64,000 nt of DNA from Paenibacillus oleatilyticus (GTDB lineage Bacteria > Bacillota > Bacilli > Paenibacillales > NBRC-103111): contig NZ_JAHNZO010000006.1 in the NCBI RefSeq assembly GCF_018998565.1, forward strand, positions 221,646 through 285,645, given 5' to 3'. Positions within the stretch are counted from its first letter, which is position 1. Every line of letters begins with the position of its first letter. Below, piece after piece: positions 44,428-52,983 of this stretch. The notes beneath the pieces are model-generated. The model ran no database searches. It had not been told where the DNA came from and saw nothing but the letters and a program-made list of their open reading frames with translations. A program made the translations under genes and the position numbers.

Positions 44428-44501
44428 CTTTTGAGGTCAAGTGGAAGGGAAATGACAGTACGAATTGGAGTGAGCGCAAAGAGGGTTTGTTCCATGCTTA
44501 A
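44424..44501 (+). pseudogene. 25-codon stub of a gene coupled to the holin, cut by the endonuclease insertion
   Basis: The ATG overlaps the holin stop (ATGA) and opens MTFEVKWKGNDSTNWSERK, then stops after 25 codons inside the start of the HNH gene. The VKWKGN pattern is like the beginning of phage N-acetylmuramoyl-L-alanine amidases, so this may be the truncated end of an original lysis gene that lost its remainder when the endonuclease gene was inserted. Confidence 0.35.
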
Positions 44502-45534
44502 ACTGACATATGAAGAAGTCCTTAATGAATTCAACAAATGTGATTATATATTATTGGAAGACAAATACATTAATACTACAACAAAAATGAAATATGTTTG
44601 TAAAAAACACCCATCAAAAAAAATGCAAATTTCGATGAAGCATTTACGAAGAGGCGTCAGATGTAAGTACTGTAGCATAGAAAAGAGAGCGAGAAATCAA
44701 ACGCTCTCTTTTTCTTTTGTGAAAGAACAGTTTGAAAAGTATGGGTATGAAGTTATAGATGAGGAATATTTTGGCGCACATCAACCAATAAAGTTTAGAT
44801 GTCCAGTTCATAAAGACAAAATATTAAAGACAACCTATATAAAAATTTCGAAAGGACGTGGTTGTAAATATTGTAGTAGAGAGAAGTTTGCAAACAATAG
44901 AAAAAACAACTATAAATATGTTGAAAATTACTTCATAAAACTAAATTATAAATTACTTGATAATTTCTACACAAATAATCATACTAAAATGAATTTCATT
45001 TGTTTTAAACATCCTCTCGAAATTCAACAGACTACATTTAATTCATTAACCTCTGGAAAACTAGGCTGTAAATTATGCAGCAGAGATAGAATTAGTGGAA
45101 GCAATAATCATGGGTGGAAAGGTGGGGTTACGGAACTATCCGAATTTTTAAGGAAGAAATTATACAACTGGAAACTTGCTGTACTAGAATTAAACAATTT
45201 CGTCTGTTTTATATCTGGTGTAAATGATGGTACGTTAGAAATTCATCATGCTACACCATTTAATGTTATTCGCGATAGAGTATTAAAACAACTAAATATC
45301 CCATTAAAAGAAAAAATATCTGATTACAATGATGAAGAACTTTTAATTATTTCCACAGAATTTGTTAAGGCACATGAAAATATACAAGGGGTTCCAATGA
45401 CTAAAAAACTTCATGAATTATTTCATAAAAAATATGGTCACGATGAAGATGTCGGCTTCGAAGATGTTTTAACATTTAAAATGGAGTATCTGAATGGTAG
45501 CTTAAGTGATGAAATAACCAAAAAAGCAGGGTGA
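44494..45534 (+). CDS. Free-standing HNH homing endonuclease with three zinc-ribbon repeats
   Basis: Start at the ATG behind AGAGGG (346 residues). Three ~60-residue DNA-binding modules each end in a C-x2-C (CKYC, CKYC, CKLC) after a C-x-x-H (VCKKH, CPVH, CFKH), at about residues 30-65, 95-130 and 155-200. Then follow SGSNNHGWKGG and the HNH-type nuclease core (CFISGV, LEIHHATPFNVI). This is the build of mobile endonucleases that cut an unoccupied allele so that their gene is copied in. It sits between holin and amidase genes, splitting the lysis cassette. Confidence 0.8.
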   Translation: MLKLTYEEVLNEFNKCDYILLEDKYINTTTKMKYVCKKHPSKKMQISMKHLRRGVRCKYCSIEKRARNQTLSFSFVKEQFEKYGYEVIDEEYFGAHQPIKFRCPVHKDKILKTTYIKISKGRGCKYCSREKFANNRKNNYKYVENYFIKLNYKLLDNFYTNNHTKMNFICFKHPLEIQQTTFNSLTSGKLGCKLCSRDRISGSNNHGWKGGVTELSEFLRKKLYNWKLAVLELNNFVCFISGVNDGTLEIHHATPFNVIRDRVLKQLNIPLKEKISDYNDEELLIISTEFVKAHENIQGVPMTKKLHELFHKKYGHDEDVGFEDVLTFKMEYLNGSLSDEITKKAG

Positions 45535-45539
45535 GAGCA

Positions 45540-46310
45540 ATGTTTAAAATTAAATACGAAATTAAATCAAAATATTTAACAACTAAGACAAAACGAAGAT
45601 CAGGTATACCTATGAATGGGGTAAGGTTTATTGTTGCTCACGACACTGGAAATCCATCTTCCACAGCAATAAATAATGTGAATTACTACGAACGTTCTCA
45701 TAATGATGACTTTGCTTCGGCGCATTTGTTTGTAGATGACAAAGAAGTGTATGAATGTATCCCAACTGGAATGATTAATGATATGACGCCTGAAAAAGCA
45801 TGGCATGTCGTTTATGACACTCCAATTGATAATCAATTGTATGGCTGTGACGCGAACGATTATTCGATAGGAATTGAATACTGTTATGGAGGTAAAATCG
45901 ATGCCGAAGAGGCGTATAAGCGGTTTGTATGGCTGACTGCTTATGTTTGCTACAAGTATGGTCTTAATCCTGCGAAAGATGTTACAGGACATCACATACT
46001 TGACCCAAAAAGAAAGATTGATCCAAAGAATGGGCTGAATCTGTCACTTGGAATTACTTTTGAACAGTATATTGCAGATGTAGTAAAGGAATATGAAGAA
46101 TGTAAAGGAGACGATGACGAAATGAACAAAGTGTTGGATTATGATGATTGGGCATGGACAGAGCTGGATAAGTACATGGGTGATGCTTACAACGAAGGCA
46201 TTATTGAAGATTGGAAATGGGTACAGCAAGTGCGTGATCACACTATGACGTACAAAGATTTGTTGCTACTGAAGATTCTCATTGATGATCGTAGACATAA
46301 AAAACAATAA
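45540..46310 (+). CDS. Endolysin: N-acetylmuramoyl-L-alanine amidase
   Basis: Start at ATG 45540 behind GGGTGAGAG (256 residues). Residues ~20-180 are an amidase_2/PGRP-type domain (RRSGIPMNGVRFIVAHDTGN with the catalytic histidine; NVNYYERSHNDDFASAHLFV; NDYSIGIEYC; VTGHHILDPKRKIDP with the second zinc-binding histidine). It hydrolyses the bond between muramic acid and the peptide stem. Residues ~195-256 form a small C-terminal domain (DYDDWAWTELDKYMGDAY). Corresponds to BlyA in SPbeta. Confidence 0.88.
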   Translation: MFKIKYEIKSKYLTTKTKRRSGIPMNGVRFIVAHDTGNPSSTAINNVNYYERSHNDDFASAHLFVDDKEVYECIPTGMINDMTPEKAWHVVYDTPIDNQLYGCDANDYSIGIEYCYGGKIDAEEAYKRFVWLTAYVCYKYGLNPAKDVTGHHILDPKRKIDPKNGLNLSLGITFEQYIADVVKEYEECKGDDDEMNKVLDYDDWAWTELDKYMGDAYNEGIIEDWKWVQQVRDHTMTYKDLLLLKILIDDRRHKKQ

Positions 46311-46326
46311 TAAGGAGGAATAAAAT

Positions 46327-46740
46327 ATGCAATTTTTTATTGAAAATAAAGATACTATTCTTTCAATTGTAATCGCTGCTTTACTTCTTGGTCTTGGCTT
46401 GTTGACGTTGAAATATCGAAAAACAAATAAAGAAAAAACTCAGGATCTCGTCGATAACCTTGATGCTTTTAATAACTATCTTCATGTCATGCAGCTTATT
46501 GGAGGCATTCTAAAGGTTGATGATAAAGTGAAATCTCAGTACATGAAAATTCTTGAGGTGTGCGAGATTGCAACGAAGTATACAAGCAATGTTCTGAAGA
46601 CAACAGACGAAAAACAAGTCGAAGAGCAAATTAAAGCAACCGTTGAGAAATTGCTGAAAGAAAATAATATTGAACCGACTCCCGAAGTAAAGCAAATTAT
46701 CGAATTTGGGATTCGTGAAGCACTGAGAAAATTACAATGA
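46327..46740 (+). CDS. Second holin-like protein (LLH type)
   Basis: 137 residues with a very strong site (AAGGAGG). One N-terminal membrane helix (residues ~10-28, IVIAALLLGLGLLTL) followed by a long soluble, charged helical domain (DLVDNLDAFNNYLHVMQLIG). Small phage holins of the LLH family look like this. It ends before a strong terminator, closing the late operon. Confidence 0.65.
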   Translation: MQFFIENKDTILSIVIAALLLGLGLLTLKYRKTNKEKTQDLVDNLDAFNNYLHVMQLIGGILKVDDKVKSQYMKILEVCEIATKYTSNVLKTTDEKQVEEQIKATVEKLLKENNIEPTPEVKQIIEFGIREALRKLQ

Positions 46741-46761
46741 AATGACCATTTCATCCGTTTA

Positions 46762-46801
46762 TACCCCTGTCTCCTTTATTGGATTGCAGGGGTATTTTTT
46801 T
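46762..46801 (+). terminator. Strong terminator at the end of the late operon
   Basis: Perfect 8-bp stem TACCCCTG/CAGGGGTA (46762-46769, 46787-46794) and a run of T. The following stretch to 46985 holds a short inverted repeat (AAACCCT 46897-46903, AGGGTTT 46913-46919) and two direct copies of GTTGCCCCC (46875, 46955), but no gene. Confidence 0.9.
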
Positions 46802-46985
46802 CGATTTTCAAGATTTTTAAGCTATAAATCATCTAATAAAATGCACTTTTTTTAATCTAAAAATTGATCTTTGTGTTGCCCCCACTAAAAAGGCACAAAC
46901 CCTATAGTATCAAGGGTTTAGCCCCCTCCCCACCGAATCTTCGAAAAAATCTTGGTTGCCCCCTTTTAATTTTTCTTGAGGGAGG

Positions 46986-47396
46986 CTAATATTTGAACTT
47001 AACTCCATATTGATGTGAGTTATCATTTACTACACTATGTGTTCCATCGAGATAATAAATTTTATACCCTTCATCCTTTACTTCGATCTTGGTTACATGT
47101 TCTCCCAATGAACCCTCTACTCTCACATTTCGTATTTGAAGATGTGTGGTCACCATATGTACTAGATCTTCCTCTTTAATTTTAAAATTGTTGGAACATG
47201 ATTCCTTACCTTTCTTCTCATATGTAGAACAAGAATAAGCAAGCTTGTCTCTCATTTTTTTCCCCCGGTACTTACCACCGCAATGCAAACATGTGATTTT
47301 TGATGTGAACTGATACATGTAACTCTCCTGAATAAAAATAGATTTTACTGCAAATGTTAATTTACTAAACCTTTCATTTATGGCTATATTCATCAT
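46986..47396 (-). CDS. Stand-alone recombinase zinc-ribbon protein
   Basis: 136 residues with a strong ribosome binding site (AAGGAG six bases before the ATG), so it is not simply a decayed end of a larger gene. Residues ~30-75 match the C-terminal zinc-ribbon region of large serine recombinases (ITCLHCGGKYRGKK, then YSCSTYEKKGKESCSN), and the end follows the usual DNA-contact tail (HVTKIEVKDEGYKIYYLDG). No catalytic serine domain is present. Possibly a truncated paralogue of the prophage integrase or an accessory DNA-binding protein near the attachment site. Confidence 0.65.
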   Translation of the reverse strand: MMNIAINERFSKLTFAVKSIFIQESYMYQFTSKITCLHCGGKYRGKKMRDKLAYSCSTYEKKGKESCSNNFKIKEEDLVHMVTTHLQIRNVRVEGSLGEHVTKIEVKDEGYKIYYLDGTHSVVNDNSHQYGVKFKY

Positions 47397-47470
47397 TTAG
47401 ATCTCCTTGTGACATAATATTTTATCTTATGCCAACAAAAAGAAAATTAGCCTACTTAATGAATATTTTT

Positions 47471-48085
47471 TTAAATTTCATATGGAACTTTTATCACCTC
47501 TTCTTTTTCTTTCTCCTCCTTATAGCCAGTTACCTTATTAACTCTTTCTGCTAACATGTCCGCTTTATTTAAATATTCAAAATCATCATTAATTAGTGTG
47601 AAAATTGCTTGTGTATTTTCGCCTTGCTTATTAACATAATTTAAAGTTAAAAAGTATACCGTTTTACGACTTTCTATTCTCTCTGTACCTAAGCCAGATA
47701 AACCACCCACGATAGCAGCAGCAGGACCTAAAATTAATCCCCCAACAACTGCTCTTTTAATCACAGATTTTTGTTTCTCTATAATTTCTAACTTTGAATC
47801 CTCGGTGATGAGCGTTTTTACTACTCTGTTAAAAGGAATAGTCTGAATGTCGTTTATAGTTATCTTATCATCATAAACATTAATCGAAACCTCTTCTCCT
47901 TCTTTTACGTTAGGAATTCCAACAATATGCTGAAGAGGAGATAACATTATAGGACCTTCTCTTTGGATCTTTTTTTGCTCTTGTATCTTTAGTTCATGTA
48001 AATCAATCTTTTCTTTTTTCTTCCTTGCTAATATTGTGGTTAACACAAGAATGATTACCAATAGAAGTATAACAGCTATTTCCAA
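47471..48085 (-). CDS. Membrane-anchored hypothetical protein
   Basis: 204 residues starting with TTG behind AGGAGGAG. One N-terminal membrane helix (residues 2-20), then a basic stretch and a cytoplasmic beta-rich domain with a glycine-rich loop (GGLILGPAAAIVGGLSGLG, ~117-135), a pattern seen in prophage-encoded proteins near integrases. A clear sigma-A promoter lies upstream (48181-48207), so it may be expressed in the lysogen. Confidence 0.6.
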   Translation of the reverse strand: MEIAVILLLVIILVLTTILARKKKEKIDLHELKIQEQKKIQREGPIMLSPLQHIVGIPNVKEGEEVSINVYDDKITINDIQTIPFNRVVKTLITEDSKLEIIEKQKSVIKRAVVGGLILGPAAAIVGGLSGLGTERIESRKTVYFLTLNYVNKQGENTQAIFTLINDDFEYLNKADMLAERVNKVTGYKEEKEKEEVIKVPYEI

Positions 48086-48180
48086 TCAATAACTCCTCCT
48101 TAATAAGGCTATAGTATGTTTCGAACGCTCTGAAAATGCTGTGTAATTTTAAAGTCATAGATAAGGTAGTTTTTCGCCAT

Positions 48181-48207
48181 ATTATACCATAATGGGATAA
48201 TTGCCAA
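48181..48207 (-). promoter_or_regulatory. Sigma-A promoter for the membrane protein gene
   Basis: Minus-strand TTGGCA (48207-48202), 15 bp, TATAAT (48186-48181) with a TG extension. The rest of the 48086-48311 gap contains the ppiB-like gene terminator and no gene. Confidence 0.6.
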
Positions 48208-48279
48208 CACTAGAAAAATGAGATTTAATAATATCTCTGCTCACTACCGTAACTTAATGTTCTTTCGCTTTCTGAAAAT

Positions 48280-48302
48280 AAAAAAGAGGCACAGTGGCCT
48301 CT
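48280..48302 (-). terminator. Terminator of the phage-side ppiB gene
   Basis: AGAGGC/GCCTCT stem with a 6-nt loop followed by TTTTTTAT on the minus strand, 10-30 bp after the stop codon. Confidence 0.8.
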
Positions 48303-48311
48303 AAGTCATGA

Positions 48312-48749
48312 TTATTCTTCCCAAACTTTAACTTCTTTCATTTTGTCACCTTGTCTTACTTGATCAAGAAGATCCATACCTTCAGTTACCTTACCGAAAA
48401 CGGTATGTTTCTTGTTCAAGTGTGGTTGTGGTTCATAGCAGATGTAGAACTGACTTCCTCCTGTATCTTTCCCAGCATGCGCCATCGCAAGCGTTCCGCG
48501 TTCATGCTTGCTTGTATTTGTTTCAGTTTCACATTTAATGGTATAGCCGGGTCCACCCATACCGTTTCCTTTTGGACAACCTCCTTGGGCTACGAAGCCC
48601 GGAATGACGCGGTGAAATGTCAGTCCGTTGTAGAAGCCTTCGTTTGCAAGCTTTTCGAAATTTGCTACCGTATTCGGTGCTTCTTCTGGAAAAAAGTCAA
48701 TTAATATTTTTCCGCCTTTTTCTAATTCAATGCTTCCTTTTTTAGCCAT
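48312..48749 (-). CDS. Complete peptidyl-prolyl cis-trans isomerase (cyclophilin), phage-side copy
   Basis: Start at the ATG with AAGGAG upstream (145 residues, the usual PpiB length); an earlier ATG lacks a site. Cyclophilin motifs: [52 protein letters not shown]. It catalyses proline isomerisation in protein folding. It lies 66 bp to the left of the start-anchored, truncated GC-rich copy and differs in sequence outside an 89-bp block (48589-48677) that is about 93% identical to 48868-48956 of that copy. Its base composition is AT-richer than the host genes, suggesting it came with the prophage and replaces the interrupted host gene. Confidence 0.85.
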   Translation of the reverse strand: MAKKGSIELEKGGKILIDFFPEEAPNTVANFEKLANEGFYNGLTFHRVIPGFVAQGGCPKGNGMGGPGYTIKCETETNTSKHERGTLAMAHAGKDTGGSQFYICYEPQPHLNKKHTVFGKVTEGMDLLDQVRQGDKMKEVKVWEE

Positions 48750-48815
48750 GACTGTTGCTCCTTGTAGATTATTGTTTTGAAAAGAGTGTATCATAACTAG
48801 GCAAATACAAGCAAA

Positions 48816-49028
48816 TTATAGGTGCATTTTACTCTCTATTGGAGTGCCGTGCGGGCAGCCGCCTTGCGCTACGAAGCCCGGAATGACGCGGTGAAATACG
48901 ACTCCGTTATAGAAGCCTTCGTTTGCAAGCTTTTCGAAGTTTGCTACCGTATTCGGCGCATCTTTCTCGAACAAATCGAGCACGATTTCGTTGCCGTCAG
49001 TCATTTTAATAATCGCCTGTTTTGCCAT
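48816..49028 (-). pseudogene. ppiB: 5' fragment of host ppiB, interrupted at the prophage boundary
   Basis: The ATG (AAAGGAG upstream) opens a normal cyclophilin beginning ([37 protein letters not shown]) that changes after codon ~61 into the unrelated tail TPIESKMHL and stops. The missing part is the GGPGYTI half with most active-site residues, so the product is non-functional. The break coincides with the drop from host-like to phage-like base composition. Confidence 0.8.
48830..48850. other. Inferred right attachment junction (attR)
   Basis: Cyclophilin homology of the fragment on the right ends at about 48843-48848, and AT-rich sequence without homology begins to its left. The exact core cannot be set without the left junction, which lies outside the window. 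Confidence 0.5.
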
Positions 49029-49161
49029 AGGACGAACACTCCTTTAGTTGCTTGTTCTGCCGGGTGCACCCTTCTGCAATGCCCCCGGACAACCCTTCCT
49101 ATTTTACTATGAAAAGCGGTTCCGCACAAATCAGTATCGCCGTTATCGCTCACGCAACGAT

Positions 49162-49193
49162 AAAAAAACGCCGGCCACAGGGACCGGACGTTC
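49162..49193 (-). terminator. Terminator downstream of lysA
   Basis: Minus-strand AACG-CCGG / CCGG-CGTT type stem followed by seven T, 13 bp after the lysA stop. Confidence 0.8.
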
Positions 49194-49205
49194 TCTCTCG
49201 CTTGA

Positions 49206-50543
49206 TTATAACGTTTTGGCCGTCACTTGCTGCCGCATCCGTTCGGGCACGACATCGTTGCCGAGCAAATGCTCAAACGATTCGCGTTTTACTACGATAT
49301 CGGCCTCGCCGTCCTTCACGAAAACGACGGCCGGCCGGCGAATCCGGTTATAGTTGCTCGACATCGCGTAGTTATACGCACCGGTGCAGGCTACGGCAAG
49401 CAAATCGCCCGTACGCGCTTGCGGCAGGTTGACGTCCCAAATGAGCATGTCGCCGCTCTCGCAGCACTTGCCCGCGATCGATACGACCTCTTCGTCCACT
49501 TCGGTAGCCCGGTTTGCGAGCATGGCCTCATACTGCGCTTCGTACAGCGCCGGACGCGGATTGTCGGTCATCCCGCCATCGACGGCCACGTATTTGCGCA
49601 CGCCGGGAATATCCTTGTACGTGCCGATCGTGTACAGCGTCGTGCCTGCGTCTCCGACGATGCTGCGGCCCGGCTCGGTCCAGATCTCGGGCAGCGGATA
49701 GCCGTTTTGGCCGAATTTCGTCTGGATCGCTTCGGCGATCGAATTTACGTACTCGGCGACAGGCAGCGGCGAATCGCCATCGACATAACGGATGCCGAAG
49801 CCCCCGCCCAGATTGATAACCGGGAACGTCAGACCTAGCTGTTCCCGGATATGGACTGCGAAATCGGCTACTTTATCGACCGCAAGCCGGAAGCCGCCGA
49901 CCTCGAAAATTTGCGAGCCGATGTGCGAATGAACGCCGAGCAGCTCGATATTCGGCAGCTCCGACGCTTCCTTGACCGCCTGCTCGGCCGCGCCGTTGGC
50001 CAAATCGAAGCCGAACTTCGAATCGGTCTGGCCTGTGGATATATATTCATGCGTATGAGCATCCACCCCTGGGGTGATACGCAGCAGAACATTTACTTTT
50101 TGCCGTTTCTCTCCCGCAATGGCATTCAGCATGTGAAGCTCGACGAAGTTATCGACGACGAAGCAGCCGATCTTGGCGCTAACCGCCATCTCAAGCTCCT
50201 GCGGCGTTTTGTTGTTGCCGTGAAAATGAATCCGCTCGGCCGGAAAACCGGCTTCCAGTGCGGTATACAATTCGCCGTCCGATACGACGTCCAGCGACAT
50301 GCCTTCCTCCTCCACAATACGACACATAGCCATAACGCAGAACGCTTTGCTGGCATATGCTACCTGAAACCGGAGGCCCGTAGCGCGAAAAGCTTGCACA
50401 AATTCGCGGCAGCGCTGGCGGATCAATTGTTCGTCCATAACATACAGCGGTGTTCCGTAGCGCCCGGCTAATTCGACTGTATCGCAGCCGCCGATTTCCA
50501 GATGTCCCCTGTCGTTAATCTTGCTGGTGCCGTGTAGATACAT
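49206..50543 (-). CDS. lysA: Diaminopimelate decarboxylase
   Basis: Start at ATG 50543 behind AAGGAG (445 residues); a longer frame upstream overlaps a terminator and lacks a site. The alanine-racemase-fold domain carries the PLP lysine K66 in VAYASKAFC, an HxHIGSQ motif (GVHSHIGSQ) and GGGFGIRY; the C-terminal domain has the ESGD/EPGR and CESGDML-type substrate-binding residues (EPGRSIVGDAG; KCCESGDML). It converts meso-diaminopimelate to lysine, the last step of lysine synthesis. Separated from spoVAF by a terminator, so it has its own promoter, whereas in Bacillus subtilis it follows the spoVA operon. Confidence 0.95.
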   Translation of the reverse strand: MYLHGTSKINDRGHLEIGGCDTVELAGRYGTPLYVMDEQLIRQRCREFVQAFRATGLRFQVAYASKAFCVMAMCRIVEEEGMSLDVVSDGELYTALEAGFPAERIHFHGNNKTPQELEMAVSAKIGCFVVDNFVELHMLNAIAGEKRQKVNVLLRITPGVDAHTHEYISTGQTDSKFGFDLANGAAEQAVKEASELPNIELLGVHSHIGSQIFEVGGFRLAVDKVADFAVHIREQLGLTFPVINLGGGFGIRYVDGDSPLPVAEYVNSIAEAIQTKFGQNGYPLPEIWTEPGRSIVGDAGTTLYTIGTYKDIPGVRKYVAVDGGMTDNPRPALYEAQYEAMLANRATEVDEEVVSIAGKCCESGDMLIWDVNLPQARTGDLLAVACTGAYNYAMSSNYNRIRRPAVVFVKDGEADIVVKRESFEHLLGNDVVPERMRQQVTAKTL

Positions 50544-50622
50544 CTTGTTCGACTCCTTCTCCCCATGAAAAGACATTACTTTTAAAGTACCACAGACAAG
50601 CGCCAAAACACAATATGCAAAA

Positions 50623-50651
50623 CACCCCTCCGAAGCGGCTTCGAAGGGGTG
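50623..50651 (-). terminator. Terminator after spoVAF
   Basis: Minus-strand CACCCCT-CGAAGC / GCTTCG-AGGGGTG stem with a two-base loop, followed by TTTT. It ends the spoVA operon before lysA. Confidence 0.75.
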
Positions 50652-50691
50652 CAAGGAGCGAAATTGCTTTTGATACTGTGTTCTGAAACGG

Positions 50692-52512
50692 TTAGCGCTG
50701 CGGCTGCCGGGTTCTGTCTTTCGGCCTTGTCAGACTTAGGCGCCTTTTCATGGACAGAAACGGCGCTCTAACCAAAATACTCCTCATCGCATTCATATTG
50801 AACGGGATAAACGGCCACAAATACGGGGTATTGTACGAGCGCTGCAGCCCCAGCATGAGCAGCAGAAAGGTAGAGCCGATGACAAACCCCGGCACTTTGA
50901 AAACCGCTGAAACCACGAGCAGGACGAGTCGGGAAATACGGTTCGCCAAGCTGAGCTCGTAGCTGGGGGTGGCAAACGTACCAACCGCGGCAACCGACAA
51001 GTACAGAATGATTTCGTTTGAAAACAATCCCGCCTTGACGGCTACTTCTCCTACCAATATTGCCGCCACCAAGCCCATCGCGATCGCAAGCGGCGAAGGC
51101 GTATGTACGGCGGCCATCCGCATCAAATCGATACCGAGCTCCGCAATAAGAAACTGGCCGAGGATCGGGATTTTTCCCGGCTTCTGCGGCCCCAGAAACT
51201 CGAGCCCCGCCGGCTTAAGCTCCGGCGAAGTCACGATAAGAAGCCAAAGCGGCAGCAGAAAGATCGACGCGGCGATGCCGATAAACCGCACCCATCGGAG
51301 ATAGGTGCCCACAATCGGCGTCTGACGGTATTCTTCCGCATGCTGCACATGGTGGAAAAACGTCGTCGGCAAAATCATAACCGAGGGGGACGTATCGACA
51401 AACACGATGACATGGCCTTCCAGCAGATGAGCCGCCACCACATCGGGACGTTCCGAATATCGGACCGACGGATACGGATTCCAGCTATTGCCAACAATCG
51501 CTTCTTCCAGCTGTTTCTCGGCGAGCGGGACCCCGTCCACTTTCACTTCTTTGATTTTATCGCGGATCGATTCCACCAGCTTCATGTCGCAAATATCTTG
51601 AATATAACCTATGCAAACGTCGGTCTGCGTTCGTTTGCCGACCTGCGTAATTTCCAGCTTCAGCCGCGGGTCCCGTACTCTGCGACGTACCAACGTAACA
51701 TTGGTAAGCAGCGTCTCGATAAAACCGTCGCGAGAGCCTCGTACGACCCGTTCCAGCTCAGGCTCTTCGGTCGTACGGGCCGGAAAGCTCTTGGCGTCAA
51801 CCAGAACGGCTTCGCGTTCGCCCTCGAAGAAAAAGGCCGTTCCACCCATCGCCACATTATCGATCGCTTCCTTCAGCTTGCAGGCCCGTTTCACCTGCAC
51901 GTGAGGAATCAGCGCCTCTTCGAACAAGCCGATGATACTGCGGCGCTCACCCTCCTCCTGACGCTCCGGCGGCTCTTCCGCGCGGTCCGTTCTCCAGTTC
52001 CGGTACGGTTTCCGGTGCTCCTCCACCGGTTTTCTGTGCTCTGTTTCTCTATGCACCTGATCGGCATAAGAAAGCCGTTCCAGAATTTCGGTCAGCACAT
52101 TGTCTTTAATGAATCCGTTATAGTAGAAGATCCCCGTTTTTTGCCCGCCGAACACCATTTCGCGAAAGATAACGTCGAAGCTTTTGTTCAAGCCTACTTG
52201 CTCTTCCAACTGCCGCTTCAGACGGTCGAAATCCTCGGAAATTTCCGTGCTTTCCTTAAGCTCCCGCTCTTCCGCCGTCAATTGCGTCTCCTGACGCATC
52301 TTGCGTGACATTCCCTTTTCAGAATCGCCTGATTCGGTATCGCGCTCCCTTCCATCCTTCGCGGGTCGCTCCTCCGGTTCGTCCGCCGACAGGCTGCCGA
52401 TAATATTGCCTTCCCGGTCAACGATCAGCTTGTCTTCCTCCGGCGGCTGGAAGCTGCGGAGCTTTTTTGATTTTCCGCCTATTAATTTCGCACGTTTGAT
52501 TTGCTTGTTCAC
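50692..52512 (-). CDS. spoVAF: Spore germination protein SpoVAF (GerA family)
   Basis: 606 residues from a GTG at 52512, with GGGAGG eight bases upstream; a GTG three codons earlier abuts the site. Residues ~1-90 are a charged extension (rich in E/R/D); then a GerA-family domain follows with GIFYYNGFIKDNVLTEILER, FPARTTEEPELERVVRGSRD, ETLLTNVTLVRRRVRDPRLK and several C-terminal membrane helices. It acts in the inner spore membrane in dipicolinic acid movement/germination. It follows spoVAB (45-bp gap) in a forespore operon. Confidence 0.92.
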   Translation of the reverse strand: MNKQIKRAKLIGGKSKKLRSFQPPEEDKLIVDREGNIIGSLSADEPEERPAKDGRERDTESGDSEKGMSRKMRQETQLTAEERELKESTEISEDFDRLKRQLEEQVGLNKSFDVIFREMVFGGQKTGIFYYNGFIKDNVLTEILERLSYADQVHRETEHRKPVEEHRKPYRNWRTDRAEEPPERQEEGERRSIIGLFEEALIPHVQVKRACKLKEAIDNVAMGGTAFFFEGEREAVLVDAKSFPARTTEEPELERVVRGSRDGFIETLLTNVTLVRRRVRDPRLKLEITQVGKRTQTDVCIGYIQDICDMKLVESIRDKIKEVKVDGVPLAEKQLEEAIVGNSWNPYPSVRYSERPDVVAAHLLEGHVIVFVDTSPSVMILPTTFFHHVQHAEEYRQTPIVGTYLRWVRFIGIAASIFLLPLWLLIVTSPELKPAGLEFLGPQKPGKIPILGQFLIAELGIDLMRMAAVHTPSPLAIAMGLVAAILVGEVAVKAGLFSNEIILYLSVAAVGTFATPSYELSLANRISRLVLLVVSAVFKVPGFVIGSTFLLLMLGLQRSYNTPYLWPFIPFNMNAMRSILVRAPFLSMKRRLSLTRPKDRTRQPQR

Positions 52513-52557
52513 GCCCTTCACCTCCCAGTGAATTTTGTTGCGGCGCAGGTTCGGGCA

Positions 52558-52983
52558 TTACTGCACCAGCCCGAGCCAGTCGATCAGTGAGCCGAGCACT
52601 TTCCCGAAAATCATCGCCATCAGCAGCCAGATCATATACTCTTCCATCCGGATTCTTTTGGCCAAAATCGGCAGCACGTTGATGACCTCAGTCAGTGCTG
52701 CCGCAAGCATTCCGACAAAGCAGCCGGCGAACAGGCCGAGGACCGCGGCGGACAACGGAAACAGCCGGAACTTCCATTGAAAGAGATCCGTCACCGTAAA
52801 AAAAACCGCACCAAGGACGACGGCGCCTTCGTATAAACGGATCGACCGGTACGATCTGCTGATTTGCGCCAGCCTCGGGATGATGTCCAGCACCACCAGA
52901 AAAGCAACCATGCCGCTGCCTACCGCAAGGCCGCCGGCCAACCCGATAAAGGCAAGCAGAAACCCGCTCAGCAGTCCGGTCAA
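52558..52983 (-). CDS. spoVAB: Stage V sporulation protein AB
   Basis: 141 residues with four predicted membrane helices (GLLSGFLLAFIGLAGGLAVG, MVAFLVVLDIIPRLAQIS, LYEGAVVLGAVFFTVTDLF, YMIWLLMAMIFGKVLGSLI), typical of SpoVAB. Starts with TTG overlapping the spoVAA stop (TTGA) and a GGGAG site. SpoVA proteins form the channel that loads calcium dipicolinate into the spore. Confidence 0.9.
   Translation of the reverse strand: MTGLLSGFLLAFIGLAGGLAVGSGMVAFLVVLDIIPRLAQISRSYRSIRLYEGAVVLGAVFFTVTDLFQWKFRLFPLSAAVLGLFAGCFVGMLAAALTEVINVLPILAKRIRMEEYMIWLLMAMIFGKVLGSLIDWLGLVQ

Noticed and set aside
46860..46970. Possible attachment core in the GTTGCCCCC direct repeats after the lysis cassette
   Set aside because: Prophage-like base composition and genes continue to about 48.84 kb, and the broken host ppiB gives a better boundary.
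51103..52308. Long plus-strand frame (401 codons) opposite spoVAF
   Set aside because: Mirror frame of a GC-rich gene; no ribosome binding site, arginine/histidine-rich composition unlike real proteins, and the minus strand clearly encodes SpoVAF.
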